DNA of 30,585 nt from JBBRNH01 sp038230415 (GCA_038230415.1 JBBRNH010000075.1:1-30585), one strand, 5' to 3'; shown: positions 8,802-16,699, counted from the stretch's first letter. A program made the numbers and translations. The notes: a model not told the origin generated them from the letters alone.

Positions 8802-9803
8802 ATGCTTTACGACGTAATTATTGTGGGTGGTGGCCCGTGTGGGTTGGCTGCCGGTATCGAAGCCGCCAAAAGTGGTCTCACTCACTTGGTGCTGGAAAAA
8901 GGCAGCATCACCGAGTCTATCCGGCGGTATCCGCGCCTGATGCGTTTTTTCTCGACTGCCGAAAATATCGAGATCGGCGGGATTCCGTTTCCCATTTCGG
9001 GCGTGAAAGCCACCCGCAACGAAGCTCTGCAATACTACCGCAAGGCAGCCGCGTATTTTAAGGTGAAAACAAAGGTGTTCTCCGAAGTCTGGGACGTAGT
9101 AAAATACGACTCGACGTTTACAATCACCACCACTACCGGCGACCAATACCACGCCCGGAAAGTGATTCTGGCAACGGGTTATTTCGACAGGCCGCGCACA
9201 CTCGGTATCCCCGGCGAAACACTGCCCCACGTTTCGCATTACTACGACGAGCCGTTTAAGTATTCCTTCACGAACGTAGTCATCATCGGCGGGTCGAACT
9301 CCACCGTTGAGGCCGCGCTCGAACTCTATCGGCACGATGTAAACGTAACGGTACTGCATCGCGGCCCCGATTTTCGGCAGACGGTGAAGTACTGGCTGAT
9401 ACCCGACGTGAAGAACCGGGTGAAAGAAGGTAAAATCAAAACTCAGTTCGACTCGCTCGTGACCGGAATCACGCCCGGAGCGGTGCAGTTCAGGAATCCT
9501 AAAACGGGCGAAACGGGCGAAATTCCTGCTGATTTTGTCCTGATCCTGACCGGCTATGTGCCGGATGCGGCTCTGTTGTCTCGTTGCGGGGTTGATTTAG
9601 ACCCGACCACCCAGATTCCCATGTTTGACCGGGAGACGTTCGAAACCAATATTTCGGGCCTGTATGTGTGCGGAACGGTGCTGGCGGGGATTTATACGGA
9701 AAAGGTGTTTATCGAAAATGGGCGCGAACACGCCCAGGCCATTATGGATCATGTTATGGGCCGTAAACTCCACGTTGTCAACGAGTTAGTTCAGCGAATT
9801 TAA
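8802..9803 (+). CDS. ypdA: YpdA-family bacillithiol disulfide reductase-like flavoprotein
   Basis: This 333-aa flavoprotein starts MLYDVIIVGGGPCGLAAG. The FAD-binding GGGPCG contains the Cys (residue 13) matching the conserved Cys14 of Staphylococcus YpdA. A second nucleotide motif, VVIIGGSNSTVEAALEL, binds NADPH. The C-terminal GTVLAGIYTEKVFIENGREH is typical of the family. YpdA reduces oxidised bacillithiol with NADPH in the cytosol; whether this host makes bacillithiol cannot be seen here. The ATG at 8802 is preferred over an in-frame ATG at 8766 because the latter lies inside the terminator stem-loop and adds an alien 12-residue extension. Its place among secreted Cys-tailed proteins may be chance. 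Confidence 0.88.
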   Translation: MLYDVIIVGGGPCGLAAGIEAAKSGLTHLVLEKGSITESIRRYPRLMRFFSTAENIEIGGIPFPISGVKATRNEALQYYRKAAAYFKVKTKVFSEVWDVVKYDSTFTITTTTGDQYHARKVILATGYFDRPRTLGIPGETLPHVSHYYDEPFKYSFTNVVIIGGSNSTVEAALELYRHDVNVTVLHRGPDFRQTVKYWLIPDVKNRVKEGKIKTQFDSLVTGITPGAVQFRNPKTGETGEIPADFVLILTGYVPDAALLSRCGVDLDPTTQIPMFDRETFETNISGLYVCGTVLAGIYTEKVFIENGREHAQAIMDHVMGRKLHVVNELVQRI

Positions 9804-9909
9804 TACTGTTGCTGTTCTCTGAAACATTGGTTTGTGCCTAAAAATGCCCTTAATCTATGAAATTACCATAATATGTTTCGGATTTGATGCAGTTGGCACC
9901 AATTTTGTG

Positions 9910-9944
9910 AAACGGACTTCTGAATAGTAAAAAGAAGTCCGTTT
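9910..9944 (+). terminator. Hairpin abutting the next start codon (terminator or translational control)
   Basis: AAACGGACTTC (9910-9920) pairs perfectly with GAAGTCCGTTT (9934-9944) around a 13-nt loop. It ends two bases before the ATG at 9947. The T-tract is only TTTGT. It could terminate ypdA transcription or, if transcribed with the next gene, cover its ribosome-loading region. Confidence 0.55.
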
Positions 9945-9946
9945 GT

Positions 9947-12430
9947 ATGAATACCAACCCATCATTCCTGTTTCGTAGTTGGCTTGTGTTGTGCATCCTG
10001 TCGGGGCTGATACCGGGGCTGGCATCCGCGCAGTCAGATTGCAGCAGTTTTACGGCTGGTGCCGATATTACAACCACCCGGCAAGTGTATAAACTCGGCA
10101 ATGCCCCCACCGGAGCCACCTGGAGCGCGCAGCCAGCCAACCCGGCCCGCGCCGTGATTGATGCCACCACCGGGCAGGTAACCAGCATGACCGCCCCCGG
10201 CACCTACCGGTTTGCGCTCAACCGCCCCGCCACCACCATAACCACCGGCAACAGCCGCTATGCCTTCACTCCCGGCGACGAAACTAAGTTCGGGCCTGTA
10301 TTATCAAACAGTTTCAGCGGCCCCGAATACCTCAACAACGGAAAAATCAAGATGGGCGTTGATTACAAGTTCGGCGGAGCCATCACGTTTCTATCAACGG
10401 CAACCGGCCCCAACGTCGTCAATAATTACGATCACGGGCGGCAGTTTCAGATTGCCGTGTATGACGGGCCAACGCCTTACCTGCCCCCCGGCGTTGATTA
10501 TATTCCGCAGTGGATCGGGCTGGGCTACAACCCGATTCAGGCGGGTGATGCCTACGGCAACAAGGCCGAAGTGGTGGCCTTTGAACGGCGCGAAAACCTG
10601 ATTTACGTAAAAACGATAGCCAAACAGTTCGCCCTGAGAAACTACCCCGGCGAAGTCTATATCGAACACTGGCTGCGGCTATCGGGCAATGCCGTGAAAG
10701 TACACGCCCGCGTAACGATGTTCCGTACCGACGATAAAACCCAGTATCAGGCCCGCGATCAGGAGTTTCCGTGTATGTATCTCAACGGCCCGTATCACAA
10801 CATTTGGGGCTATCAGGGCAATCAACCATTCACCAATGGCAATCTGCACCGCGAAGCCCCGCCGATGAATTTTGAAAACATAGACATCACCGAGCAATGG
10901 ATGGCCGCTACCGACAATACCGGTTTCGGGGCTGCCCTGTACGTGCCGGGCAATTATTTCTGGCGCAAAGGCTACTTCGGAACCGATTATGCGGGCGATG
11001 AGCGCAGTGCCGATGCGTCGTATATCGGGGCTACGTGGTTTCAGCAGTTAGACCATAACTCGGTCAGCGAGTGGGATTACGAATTTGTGGTGGGTAATGT
11101 CAACGATATGCGTTCTTACATCACCACGCAGGCGTTGGCTAAACCCGATACCGGCCCCAACTACCGCTTCGACAACGACCGAAAAGGCTGGTTTCTGTCT
11201 GAGGCCAACGATACCGGCTGGCCCATTCTGGGTAAGTTAGACGTGAAACTCCAGAGTGGGCGGCAAAATCAGATCAAGTCGCCGGGGGTGTTCTGGCGCG
11301 GTAAAGACAACCCAAAAGTCTATATCCGGGCGGCTTTTCAGACCCAGAACGATAAATACCAGTTTTTCTGGAGACGGTGGGACGACTACGAATTTTTGCC
11401 CATGCCCTCCCGTATTTATGACTTTGCCGTTCAGAACGACGGGCAGTTTCATACCTACGAACTCGATATGAAGGGCAAAAGTGGCTGGACAGACGGCGAT
11501 ATCCGGCAGATTCTGCTGCAGCCCCTGCCCGGCGCGGCCAACAAAGACGGCTCGATGAAGGTAGAATGGATTTCGACCAGCCCCAACGGCCCGCCAACAA
11601 CCCAAACCACCACACCAACCGTTACGGCAGCCTGTAGTAGCACCGTGAGTATTACGGTGGCCCCGCAGCCCAACGCCGGGCCAGACAGGGTGCTGAGTTG
11701 CAGCGGTACAACGGCTCCCACCACCGCACAGTTACCGGCGGCTCCCGGCGGCATGACCTGGCGCGTATCCGGGCAACCCGCTAAAGCCGCAGCAACCGTC
11801 ACCAACGGCGGTGCCCTGGGCGGCCTGACGCAGCCCGGCACCTACACACTTACCCTGACCAACGACGATTTCGGTACCTTCAGCGATGCCATGATCGTTA
11901 CCGTACCCAGTTGCCAGAGCAGAACCGTGTCGCTCGGTTATTTTGTTTTTGCCGATAATGGAGCCGGTGGCGGGCTATCGAACGACGGGCGAGTCAATGG
12001 AACGGAAGGCGGGCTGCTCAACATTGCGCTGACGATTTATACCGACCCCAACCGCGACGGCAACCCCGCCGATGGGGTGGTGGTTGGGCGCGGCCTGACC
12101 GATTCGCGCGGGTTTAACCGATTCACGGGCCTGACGCGGGGCATGGCTTATTTAGTGGGGGTTGATGCGGCAAACTTTACTGTGGGCGGGCCATTGGCGG
12201 GCTTTCAACGGAGTGCCGTATCGCAGCAAAACCCGGCCAACGGAGTCAACAATGGCATTGTGGTATCGCCGGTATATGGCGTGTTGAGCAGTCCGATTTT
12301 TATTCCGGTACTGCCCCTCGTTCGAACCCTGGCCGTTGATGAAGAAGAGGTGGTGGTTACGTTTGGCTTTACGCCTTCGCCTGATTGCAAAGTGGAGCGT
12401 TGCGTACCGATTAAAATCAGAAAGTTGTAA
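9947..12430 (+). CDS. Secreted multidomain protein with SdrD_B-like module and C-terminal Cys tail
   Basis: This 827-aa protein has a signal peptide (residues 1-29, core LVLCILSGLIPGLA, cleavage after ASAQ). An Ig-like segment (WSAQPANPARAVIDATTGQV, then APGTYRFAL) is followed by a large unrecognised domain of about 400 residues rich in Trp and Tyr (YFWRKGYFGTDYAGDERSAD, FQTQNDKYQFFWRRWDDYEF). Such composition suits carbohydrate binding or processing, but no catalytic motif was identified. A second Ig-like unit with the same W...PGTY pattern lies near residues 570-655. An SdrD_B-like module starts near 663 (FVFADNGAGGGLSNDGRVNG). The protein ends SPDCKVERCVPIKIRKL, the same tail type as its neighbours. 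A strong terminator follows. Confidence 0.8.
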   Translation: MNTNPSFLFRSWLVLCILSGLIPGLASAQSDCSSFTAGADITTTRQVYKLGNAPTGATWSAQPANPARAVIDATTGQVTSMTAPGTYRFALNRPATTITTGNSRYAFTPGDETKFGPVLSNSFSGPEYLNNGKIKMGVDYKFGGAITFLSTATGPNVVNNYDHGRQFQIAVYDGPTPYLPPGVDYIPQWIGLGYNPIQAGDAYGNKAEVVAFERRENLIYVKTIAKQFALRNYPGEVYIEHWLRLSGNAVKVHARVTMFRTDDKTQYQARDQEFPCMYLNGPYHNIWGYQGNQPFTNGNLHREAPPMNFENIDITEQWMAATDNTGFGAALYVPGNYFWRKGYFGTDYAGDERSADASYIGATWFQQLDHNSVSEWDYEFVVGNVNDMRSYITTQALAKPDTGPNYRFDNDRKGWFLSEANDTGWPILGKLDVKLQSGRQNQIKSPGVFWRGKDNPKVYIRAAFQTQNDKYQFFWRRWDDYEFLPMPSRIYDFAVQNDGQFHTYELDMKGKSGWTDGDIRQILLQPLPGAANKDGSMKVEWISTSPNGPPTTQTTTPTVTAACSSTVSITVAPQPNAGPDRVLSCSGTTAPTTAQLPAAPGGMTWRVSGQPAKAAATVTNGGALGGLTQPGTYTLTLTNDDFGTFSDAMIVTVPSCQSRTVSLGYFVFADNGAGGGLSNDGRVNGTEGGLLNIALTIYTDPNRDGNPADGVVVGRGLTDSRGFNRFTGLTRGMAYLVGVDAANFTVGGPLAGFQRSAVSQQNPANGVNNGIVVSPVYGVLSSPIFIPVLPLVRTLAVDEEEVVVTFGFTPSPDCKVERCVPIKIRKL

Positions 12431-12580
12431 GGAAGGCCGACTTTATTGGCGCGATAATTGCGCTGATTTATGTGGGACTTATAGACTAATTTTTATCACC
12501 AACAGTGCCATATTCAGAAACTTATTTTGTTTCTGAATGCCGAAATTCATTCACTATCCTGCCGAAAAGTAGGATTAGAT

Positions 12581-12620
12581 TGCCGTGTTTGTCGAAAACG
12601 ACAAACACGGCATTTTTTTT
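12581..12620 (+). terminator. Rho-independent terminator after the 827-aa protein gene
   Basis: TGCCGTGTTTGTCG (12581-12594) pairs perfectly with CGACAAACACGGCA (12599-12612) around AAAA. Eight T follow. This is a textbook terminator, which separates the 827-aa gene from the 182-aa gene that starts at 12673. Confidence 0.92.
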
Positions 12621-12672
12621 GCCCCTTTTTCTGTTATCTGAGTCAGCTAACCCTGTTAAACCCATATTGACA

Positions 12673-13221
12673 ATGATCTGGCTCCACCAACTTTTATTTC
12701 GGACGGCCCGGCCCCGCCAACAAACCGTAAGACAGCGGGCATTGCGTGGTACACTACTCATGCTGCTCGCCCTTTTTCCGTTGCTGCTGACTGCCCAGAC
12801 CACAAAGCCAGCTTGCCCGGTAATTGGTCCGGTGCAAAACCTGACAATTTGTGGTGACCAGCCCCTGAACATCACCATCTGCGTCACCAGCACACCAGAA
12901 ACTAAGATTCAACTGGCTCTGTTTGCCGAGTCGGTGTCGGACCCCTACTCAGCGGCAGCCCTAATGGTGAGTTCGTTGGGTGAAGCATCGGTGCAGAGCG
13001 GCACGGCCTGCATAACCCCCTCGATAATCGAGATTCCGGTCAATAACGGCACCACGCCGGTAGATTATTTTATGTATGCCTGCCTGAAACCCGACCCCAG
13101 CGACCCGGCCTGCTTTGCCACGGCGTTTTCGGTTGCCAAACTCACGGTGCTGCCCAAAGGATGCACGTGTCCGCCCGCCCGGTGCGTACCTGTTCTTGTT
13201 CAAAAGATCACAAAGAAATAG
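12673..13221 (+). CDS. Small secreted protein with one Cys-type module and C-terminal Cys tail
   Basis: This is a 182-aa protein. The start ATG at 12673 is chosen because it gives a good signal peptide (RALRGTLLMLLALFPLLLTA, cleavage after AQ). The open frame runs further upstream, but through the terminator of the previous gene. The mature part begins TTKPACPVIGPVQNLTICGD. It contains IQLALF, YFMYACLKPDPSDPACF and KLTVLPKGC. The order C...IQ..F...Y.YA..P.P.DP.C matches the two Cys modules inside the 1322-aa protein, so this is a single-module relative. It ends CTCPPARCVPVLVQKITKK, the shared tail. Function is unknown; an exported, probably surface-exposed protein is inferred. A terminator follows closely. 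Confidence 0.75.
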   Translation: MIWLHQLLFRTARPRQQTVRQRALRGTLLMLLALFPLLLTAQTTKPACPVIGPVQNLTICGDQPLNITICVTSTPETKIQLALFAESVSDPYSAAALMVSSLGEASVQSGTACITPSIIEIPVNNGTTPVDYFMYACLKPDPSDPACFATAFSVAKLTVLPKGCTCPPARCVPVLVQKITKK

Positions 13222-13244
13222 CAGAGAGAATATGCTGAAGCCGG

Positions 13245-13279
13245 AAAGCCGCCCCCATTTTGAGGGGCGGCTTTTTTTT
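13245..13279 (+). terminator. Terminator after the 182-aa secreted protein gene
   Basis: AAAGCCGCCCC (13245-13255) pairs with GGGGCGGCTTT (13264-13274) around an 8-nt loop. A run of eight T starts at 13272. It is a strong intrinsic terminator between this gene and the convergent gene ending at 13310. Confidence 0.92.
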
Positions 13280-13309
13280 GGTTAATCAATGACTGCGTAA
13301 GGTCTATGA

Positions 13310-13705
13310 CTAATTTAGCCGCACCAAGGCCGAGCGATACACCCGCGTTTCGAGCGAGGCTAACCACTGCCCGAATGCGTTGCTGTCGGCGCGGGCAGTG
13401 TGCAGTTCGGTATCTATCTGCCGGAGCAGAAAATGCAACTGATGCACGTGCATCCATTGCTGATGCAGCCGCTGTGCGTCGTCGGCATTTTTGGGGAGTT
13501 GGCGGGTCTCGGCGGTCATTCGGCGGAGACTGTGGCGCAGGTGATACCGCAGAATGAGCAGACGGCTGGCAATGGGCAGGTTGGCCGCCTGACGCTCTAA
13601 CCGGCTGATTCCGTGCGAGAGCAGATTGTTACGCTGTTGGAGTTGCTCAGCCACGCTCAGCCAGGCCTGCTCGACCCGGAGCGCGTTATAATTGATGGTT
13701 TTCAT
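13310..13705 (-). CDS. Small helical protein, possibly LemA-like
   Basis: This 131-aa, almost entirely helical, basic protein starts MKTINYNALRVEQAWLSVAE. The opening (N-x-L-x-x-x-x-AW-x-x-V-x-x-QLQQRNNLL) resembles the first helix of LemA-fold proteins. The C-terminal ARADSNAFGQWLASLETRVY resembles their last helix (AR..YN......N.R). Unlike most LemA proteins it has no N-terminal membrane segment, and the central part is not recognisable, so the family link is tentative. No function can be assigned. The ATG at 13705 is preceded by an A/T-rich, promoter-like stretch and opens divergently from the glycerophosphodiesterase gene. Overlapping plus-strand frames have no such structure. Confidence 0.6.
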   Translation of the reverse strand: MKTINYNALRVEQAWLSVAEQLQQRNNLLSHGISRLERQAANLPIASRLLILRYHLRHSLRRMTAETRQLPKNADDAQRLHQQWMHVHQLHFLLRQIDTELHTARADSNAFGQWLASLETRVYRSALVRLN

Positions 13706-13893
13706 GGTTTATTACGGCATTATCGTTTTTAACGAAACTGTACCATCTCCGGTACATTTCTACGGTTGTGGGCAAGATAGAACAAATTTTAGTCTGATTA
13801 TTGCCTGATTCACCAAATAAATCATCTGTTTTTATTACTGTTACCGAACAACGGGTAAAAAACCCTTGCTGCCACCGTTCAGTAGCTCGTTTT

Positions 13894-13935
13894 AGGGTGG
13901 CACCGGCCCGGCACCCTAACATCGGGGCCGGTGCC
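13894..13935 (+). promoter_or_regulatory. Two mutually exclusive hairpins in the glycerophosphodiesterase leader
   Basis: AGGGTG (13894-13899) can pair with CACCCT (13912-13917). Alternatively GGCACCGGCCC (13899-13909) pairs with GGGCCGGTGCC (13925-13935) in a perfect 11-bp stem. The two share bases and cannot form together. The start codon follows 30 bases later. There is no T-tract. A switch role is possible but unproven. Confidence 0.35.
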
Positions 13936-13965
13936 GTATATTGCTTCTCAATTGCTCGTAACGCT

Positions 13966-14853
13966 ATGCGCTTTTTATCATTTACGCTGCTTGTTATGGC
14001 TACTGCCGCCGTTGCCCAGCCGGTTTCTAAAATTGACCTCGAAGGCCACCGGGGATGCCGGGGGCTGATGCCCGAAAACACGGTTCCCGCCTTCCTGAAA
14101 GCCCTCGAAATCGGAGTCAACACCCTCGAAATGGATGTTGTTATCAGCAAAGACCGGCAGGTGGTGGTCTCCCACGAGCCGTATTTCAATGCCGATTTCA
14201 GTACGCTGCCCAATGGCGAGCCGGTTAATAAAAAAAACCAGAAAGAACTGAACCTGTATGAGATGACATACACCGCCATTGAACGGTATGATGTTGGGTT
14301 GCAGGGCAATGCCAACTACCCCGAACAGCAGAAACTGAAGGCCGTAAAACCCCTATTGCGCGACGTTATCAAAGCCGCCGAAGCCTACCGAACGCAGCAT
14401 AAACTACCGCCCGTTGCCTATAACATCGAAATCAAAAGCGAAGACGGCGAATACAACCGCAGCCAGCCCGAACCGGGGCCGTTTTGCGAACTGGTGTACG
14501 CTCAGATCGCCGAACAACTGCCGCCCGACCGCGTTATCATCCAGAGTTTCGATTTTGCCATCCTGCGCTACTGGAAACAGAAAACCGATGCGGGCGTATT
14601 CAAAAGGATGCGGCTCTCGGCGTTGGTCGAAGGCTTGCGGGGATGGGAAAAACACGTGGCCGAACTGGGTTTTACGCCCGACATTTACAGCCCGCATTTC
14701 AGGTTAATAAACCAAACCAGTATTGCCGAGATGCACGCTAAAAACATACGGGTCGTTCCCTGGACGGTGAACCAAACCGAAGACATGAACCGGCTGGTTA
14801 AGTGGGGCGTTGACGGGCTAATCACCGATTATCCGAACCGTTTTATTCGTTGA
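13966..14853 (+). CDS. Secreted glycerophosphodiester phosphodiesterase
   Basis: This 295-aa GDPD-family enzyme hydrolyses glycerophosphodiesters to glycerol-3-phosphate and an alcohol. The start at 13966 gives a signal peptide (MRFLSFTLLVMATAAVAQ), so the enzyme is exported. A longer open frame upstream crosses a GC-rich hairpin and lacks family similarity. The TIM-barrel motif GHRGCRGLMPENTVPAF carries the first catalytic His. The metal-binding acids lie in TLEMDVV and the second catalytic His in VVVSHEPYF. YNIEIKSED supplies the next conserved acid, and the PWTVNQTEDMNRLVKWGVDG ending is typical of the family. A coiled-coil gene follows 25 bases after the stop and is probably co-transcribed. 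Confidence 0.92.
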   Translation: MRFLSFTLLVMATAAVAQPVSKIDLEGHRGCRGLMPENTVPAFLKALEIGVNTLEMDVVISKDRQVVVSHEPYFNADFSTLPNGEPVNKKNQKELNLYEMTYTAIERYDVGLQGNANYPEQQKLKAVKPLLRDVIKAAEAYRTQHKLPPVAYNIEIKSEDGEYNRSQPEPGPFCELVYAQIAEQLPPDRVIIQSFDFAILRYWKQKTDAGVFKRMRLSALVEGLRGWEKHVAELGFTPDIYSPHFRLINQTSIAEMHAKNIRVVPWTVNQTEDMNRLVKWGVDGLITDYPNRFIR

Positions 14854-14878
14854 CTTGACCACCGAAATTAATAGGAGT

Positions 14879-15151
14879 ATGACACCCGAAAAACGCTCAG
14901 ATCAGTTGGAACCAATCATGGCCGAAATGCTTCAGAAACAGGATAAGTACTTCGGTCAGATTCAGTTTCTGGGCATGAATATTCTTGACCTTGCCGGAAG
15001 GCAGTCATTAACAACCATTCGGCTTGATAAAATCGAGACCCGGCTCGACAAAATAGAGACCCGGCTTGATAAAATAGAGACCCGACTTGATGACGTTGAT
15101 GCCAAATTAGATATGATTTTGACGATTTTACGGAGCAAAAACGGTCATTAA
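14879..15151 (+). CDS. Small coiled-coil protein with perfect heptad repeats
   Basis: This 90-aa protein has no recognised family. Its second half is built of heptads: LDKIETR occurs three times in a row, then LDDVDAK and LDMILTI. Leu and Ile occupy the a/d positions, predicting a parallel coiled coil. The N-terminal part (QKQDKYFGQIQFLGMNILDL) is also helical. The ATG at 14879 is preferred; an AGGAG lies immediately before it, closer than normal spacing. An in-frame TTG at 14855 would add eight residues. The gene sits between the glycerophosphodiesterase and the GH3 gene, with 9 bases to the latter, so it is likely an operon member. Function is unknown. Confidence 0.65.
   Translation: MTPEKRSDQLEPIMAEMLQKQDKYFGQIQFLGMNILDLAGRQSLTTIRLDKIETRLDKIETRLDKIETRLDDVDAKLDMILTILRSKNGH
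15020..15103 (+). repeat. 21-bp tandem repeat coding for heptads
   Basis: Four consecutive 21-bp units start at 15020, 15041, 15062 and 15083. The first three differ at only a few, mostly silent, positions (CTTGAT/CTCGAC, ATCGAG/ATAGAG). The fourth is diverged. Each unit adds exactly seven residues, so copy-number change keeps the frame and the coiled-coil register. Confidence 0.9.
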
Positions 15152-15160
15152 TTATCCTCA

Positions 15161-16699
15161 ATGACGCTGCTAAACACCTCACTCAAATGGCTTTTACGTC
15201 GGCGGTTGCCCCGGATAGAAGCCATGATGACCCGCCCCGACGCGGTGCAGCAGCGCGTGTTCAGTACGCTCGTTCGGCGGGGCAAAACCACCGAGTTTGG
15301 CAAAAAATACCAGTTCGGCAGCATCAACACTGTCCGCGATTTTCAGGAGCAGGTGCCGGTCTCGAACTACGAGGCCATTTTCCCCTACATCGAACGCATG
15401 ATGCGGGGCGAAAACAACGTGCTGTGGTCGTCGCCGGTGCGCTGGTTTTCTAAGTCATCCGGCACTACAAATGCCCGCAGCAAGTTTATTCCGGTCTCGC
15501 CCGAATCCCTCGATGAATGCCACCTCAAAGGCGGCAAAGACCTCCTCACGCTCTACATTGCCAACAATCCCGGTAGCCGCGCTTTTGTTGGCAAGGGGCT
15601 ATCTATCGGCGGCAGTTTGCAGCCTAACCCGGTCAAAAACAGCTTTGGTGCGGTGGGCGATGTGTCGGCGGTGGTCATGAAAAACCTGCCGTCGTGGGCG
15701 CAGGCTATCCGCACACCCACCCTCGATATTGCGCTGATGGACGAGTGGGAAAGCAAACTCGACCGGATGGCCGAACTCACCAGCCAGCAAAACGTGACGA
15801 GTATTCTCGGCGTTCCGACCTGGACGCTCGTGCTGTTGCAGAAGATTCTGGCCCGCACCGGCAAAAGCAATATTCTGGAGGTATGGCCTGACTTTGAGGT
15901 GTTTATTCACGGCGCGGTGAACTTTCAGCCCTACCGCGACCTCTTCCGGCAACAGGTATTCCCCTCCCCCACCGTGCGGTATATGGAAGTCTACAACGCG
16001 TCGGAAGGGTATTTTGCCATGCAGGATGATCTCTCGAAAGTAGGCCAGATGCTGCTCATGCTCGACTACGGCATTTTCTACGAGTTTGAGCCGACAGACG
16101 AGGCCAGCACCAATACCAACAATCCGTTCCCGAAAACGCTGACCGTCGGCGAGGTCGAACTCAACAAAAACTACGCCCTCATCATCTCTACCAATGGCGG
16201 GCTGTGGCGGTATCGGGTTGGCGATACGGTTCGGTTTACGTCGCTGTTTCCGCACCGGCTGCGCGTGAGCGGGCGCACCAAGCAGTTTATCAATGCCTTT
16301 GGTGAGGAGGTGATTGTAGAAAACGCCGAGGCCGCCATTACGCGGGCCTGCGCCGAAACGGGTGCCGTGATGGCCGAATACACCGCCGGGCCGGTGTATA
16401 TGGGTAACAGCCGACACGGGCGGCACGAATGGGTGATCGAGTTTGCCCACGACCCCGATAACATAGACCGATTTGCCCAGATACTCGATGAAACCCTGCG
16501 GCAGGTCAACTCCGATTATGACGCGAAACGCTACAATAACCTCGCCCTCGACCGGCCCCTGATTCACCGGGTGCCACGCGGCACGTTTTATACCTGGATG
16601 GCACAGCGCGGCAAACTTGGCGGGCAGCATAAAGTGCCGCGCTTAGCCAACTCACGCGAATACCTCGATGACATTCTGGGGCAGCTTGAAGGGGTGTGA
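15161..16699 (+). CDS. GH3 auxin-responsive promoter family acyl-adenylating enzyme
   Basis: This 512-aa protein has the bacterial GH3 pattern. FGKKYQFGSI and FQEQVPVSNYEAIFPYIERM lie near the N-terminus. The ATP-binding P-loop is WFSKSSGTTNARSKFIPVS and the second adenylation motif is YMEVYNASEGYFAMQ. LWRYRVGDTVRF and SGRTKQFINAFGEEV mark the hinge before the C-terminal domain. GH3 enzymes belong to the ANL superfamily and, in plants, join acyl acids to amino acids through an acyl-adenylate. The substrate of Bacteroidetes members is not known to me. The start ATG at 15161 fits relatives. The gene follows the coiled-coil gene closely. Confidence 0.9.
   Translation: MTLLNTSLKWLLRRRLPRIEAMMTRPDAVQQRVFSTLVRRGKTTEFGKKYQFGSINTVRDFQEQVPVSNYEAIFPYIERMMRGENNVLWSSPVRWFSKSSGTTNARSKFIPVSPESLDECHLKGGKDLLTLYIANNPGSRAFVGKGLSIGGSLQPNPVKNSFGAVGDVSAVVMKNLPSWAQAIRTPTLDIALMDEWESKLDRMAELTSQQNVTSILGVPTWTLVLLQKILARTGKSNILEVWPDFEVFIHGAVNFQPYRDLFRQQVFPSPTVRYMEVYNASEGYFAMQDDLSKVGQMLLMLDYGIFYEFEPTDEASTNTNNPFPKTLTVGEVELNKNYALIISTNGGLWRYRVGDTVRFTSLFPHRLRVSGRTKQFINAFGEEVIVENAEAAITRACAETGAVMAEYTAGPVYMGNSRHGRHEWVIEFAHDPDNIDRFAQILDETLRQVNSDYDAKRYNNLALDRPLIHRVPRGTFYTWMAQRGKLGGQHKVPRLANSREYLDDILGQLEGV

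Noticed and set aside
8499..9359. 286-codon minus-strand frame opposite the end of the large surface gene and ypdA
   Set aside because: It lies antisense to two well-supported genes and crosses the terminator. Composition is that of a GC-rich shadow frame.
12505..12672. N-terminal extension of the 182-aa secreted protein
   Set aside because: The frame runs through a perfect terminator of the preceding gene and would bury the signal peptide 80 residues inside.
4755..13221. Type IX secretion C-terminal sorting domain on the three secreted proteins
   Set aside because: The ends do not show the type A or type B sorting domain pattern; they share the short Cys tail instead.
15599..16630. 343-codon minus-strand frame inside the GH3 gene
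   Set aside because: It is antisense to a clear GH3-family enzyme with all motifs in place. Long open shadows are expected at this GC content.
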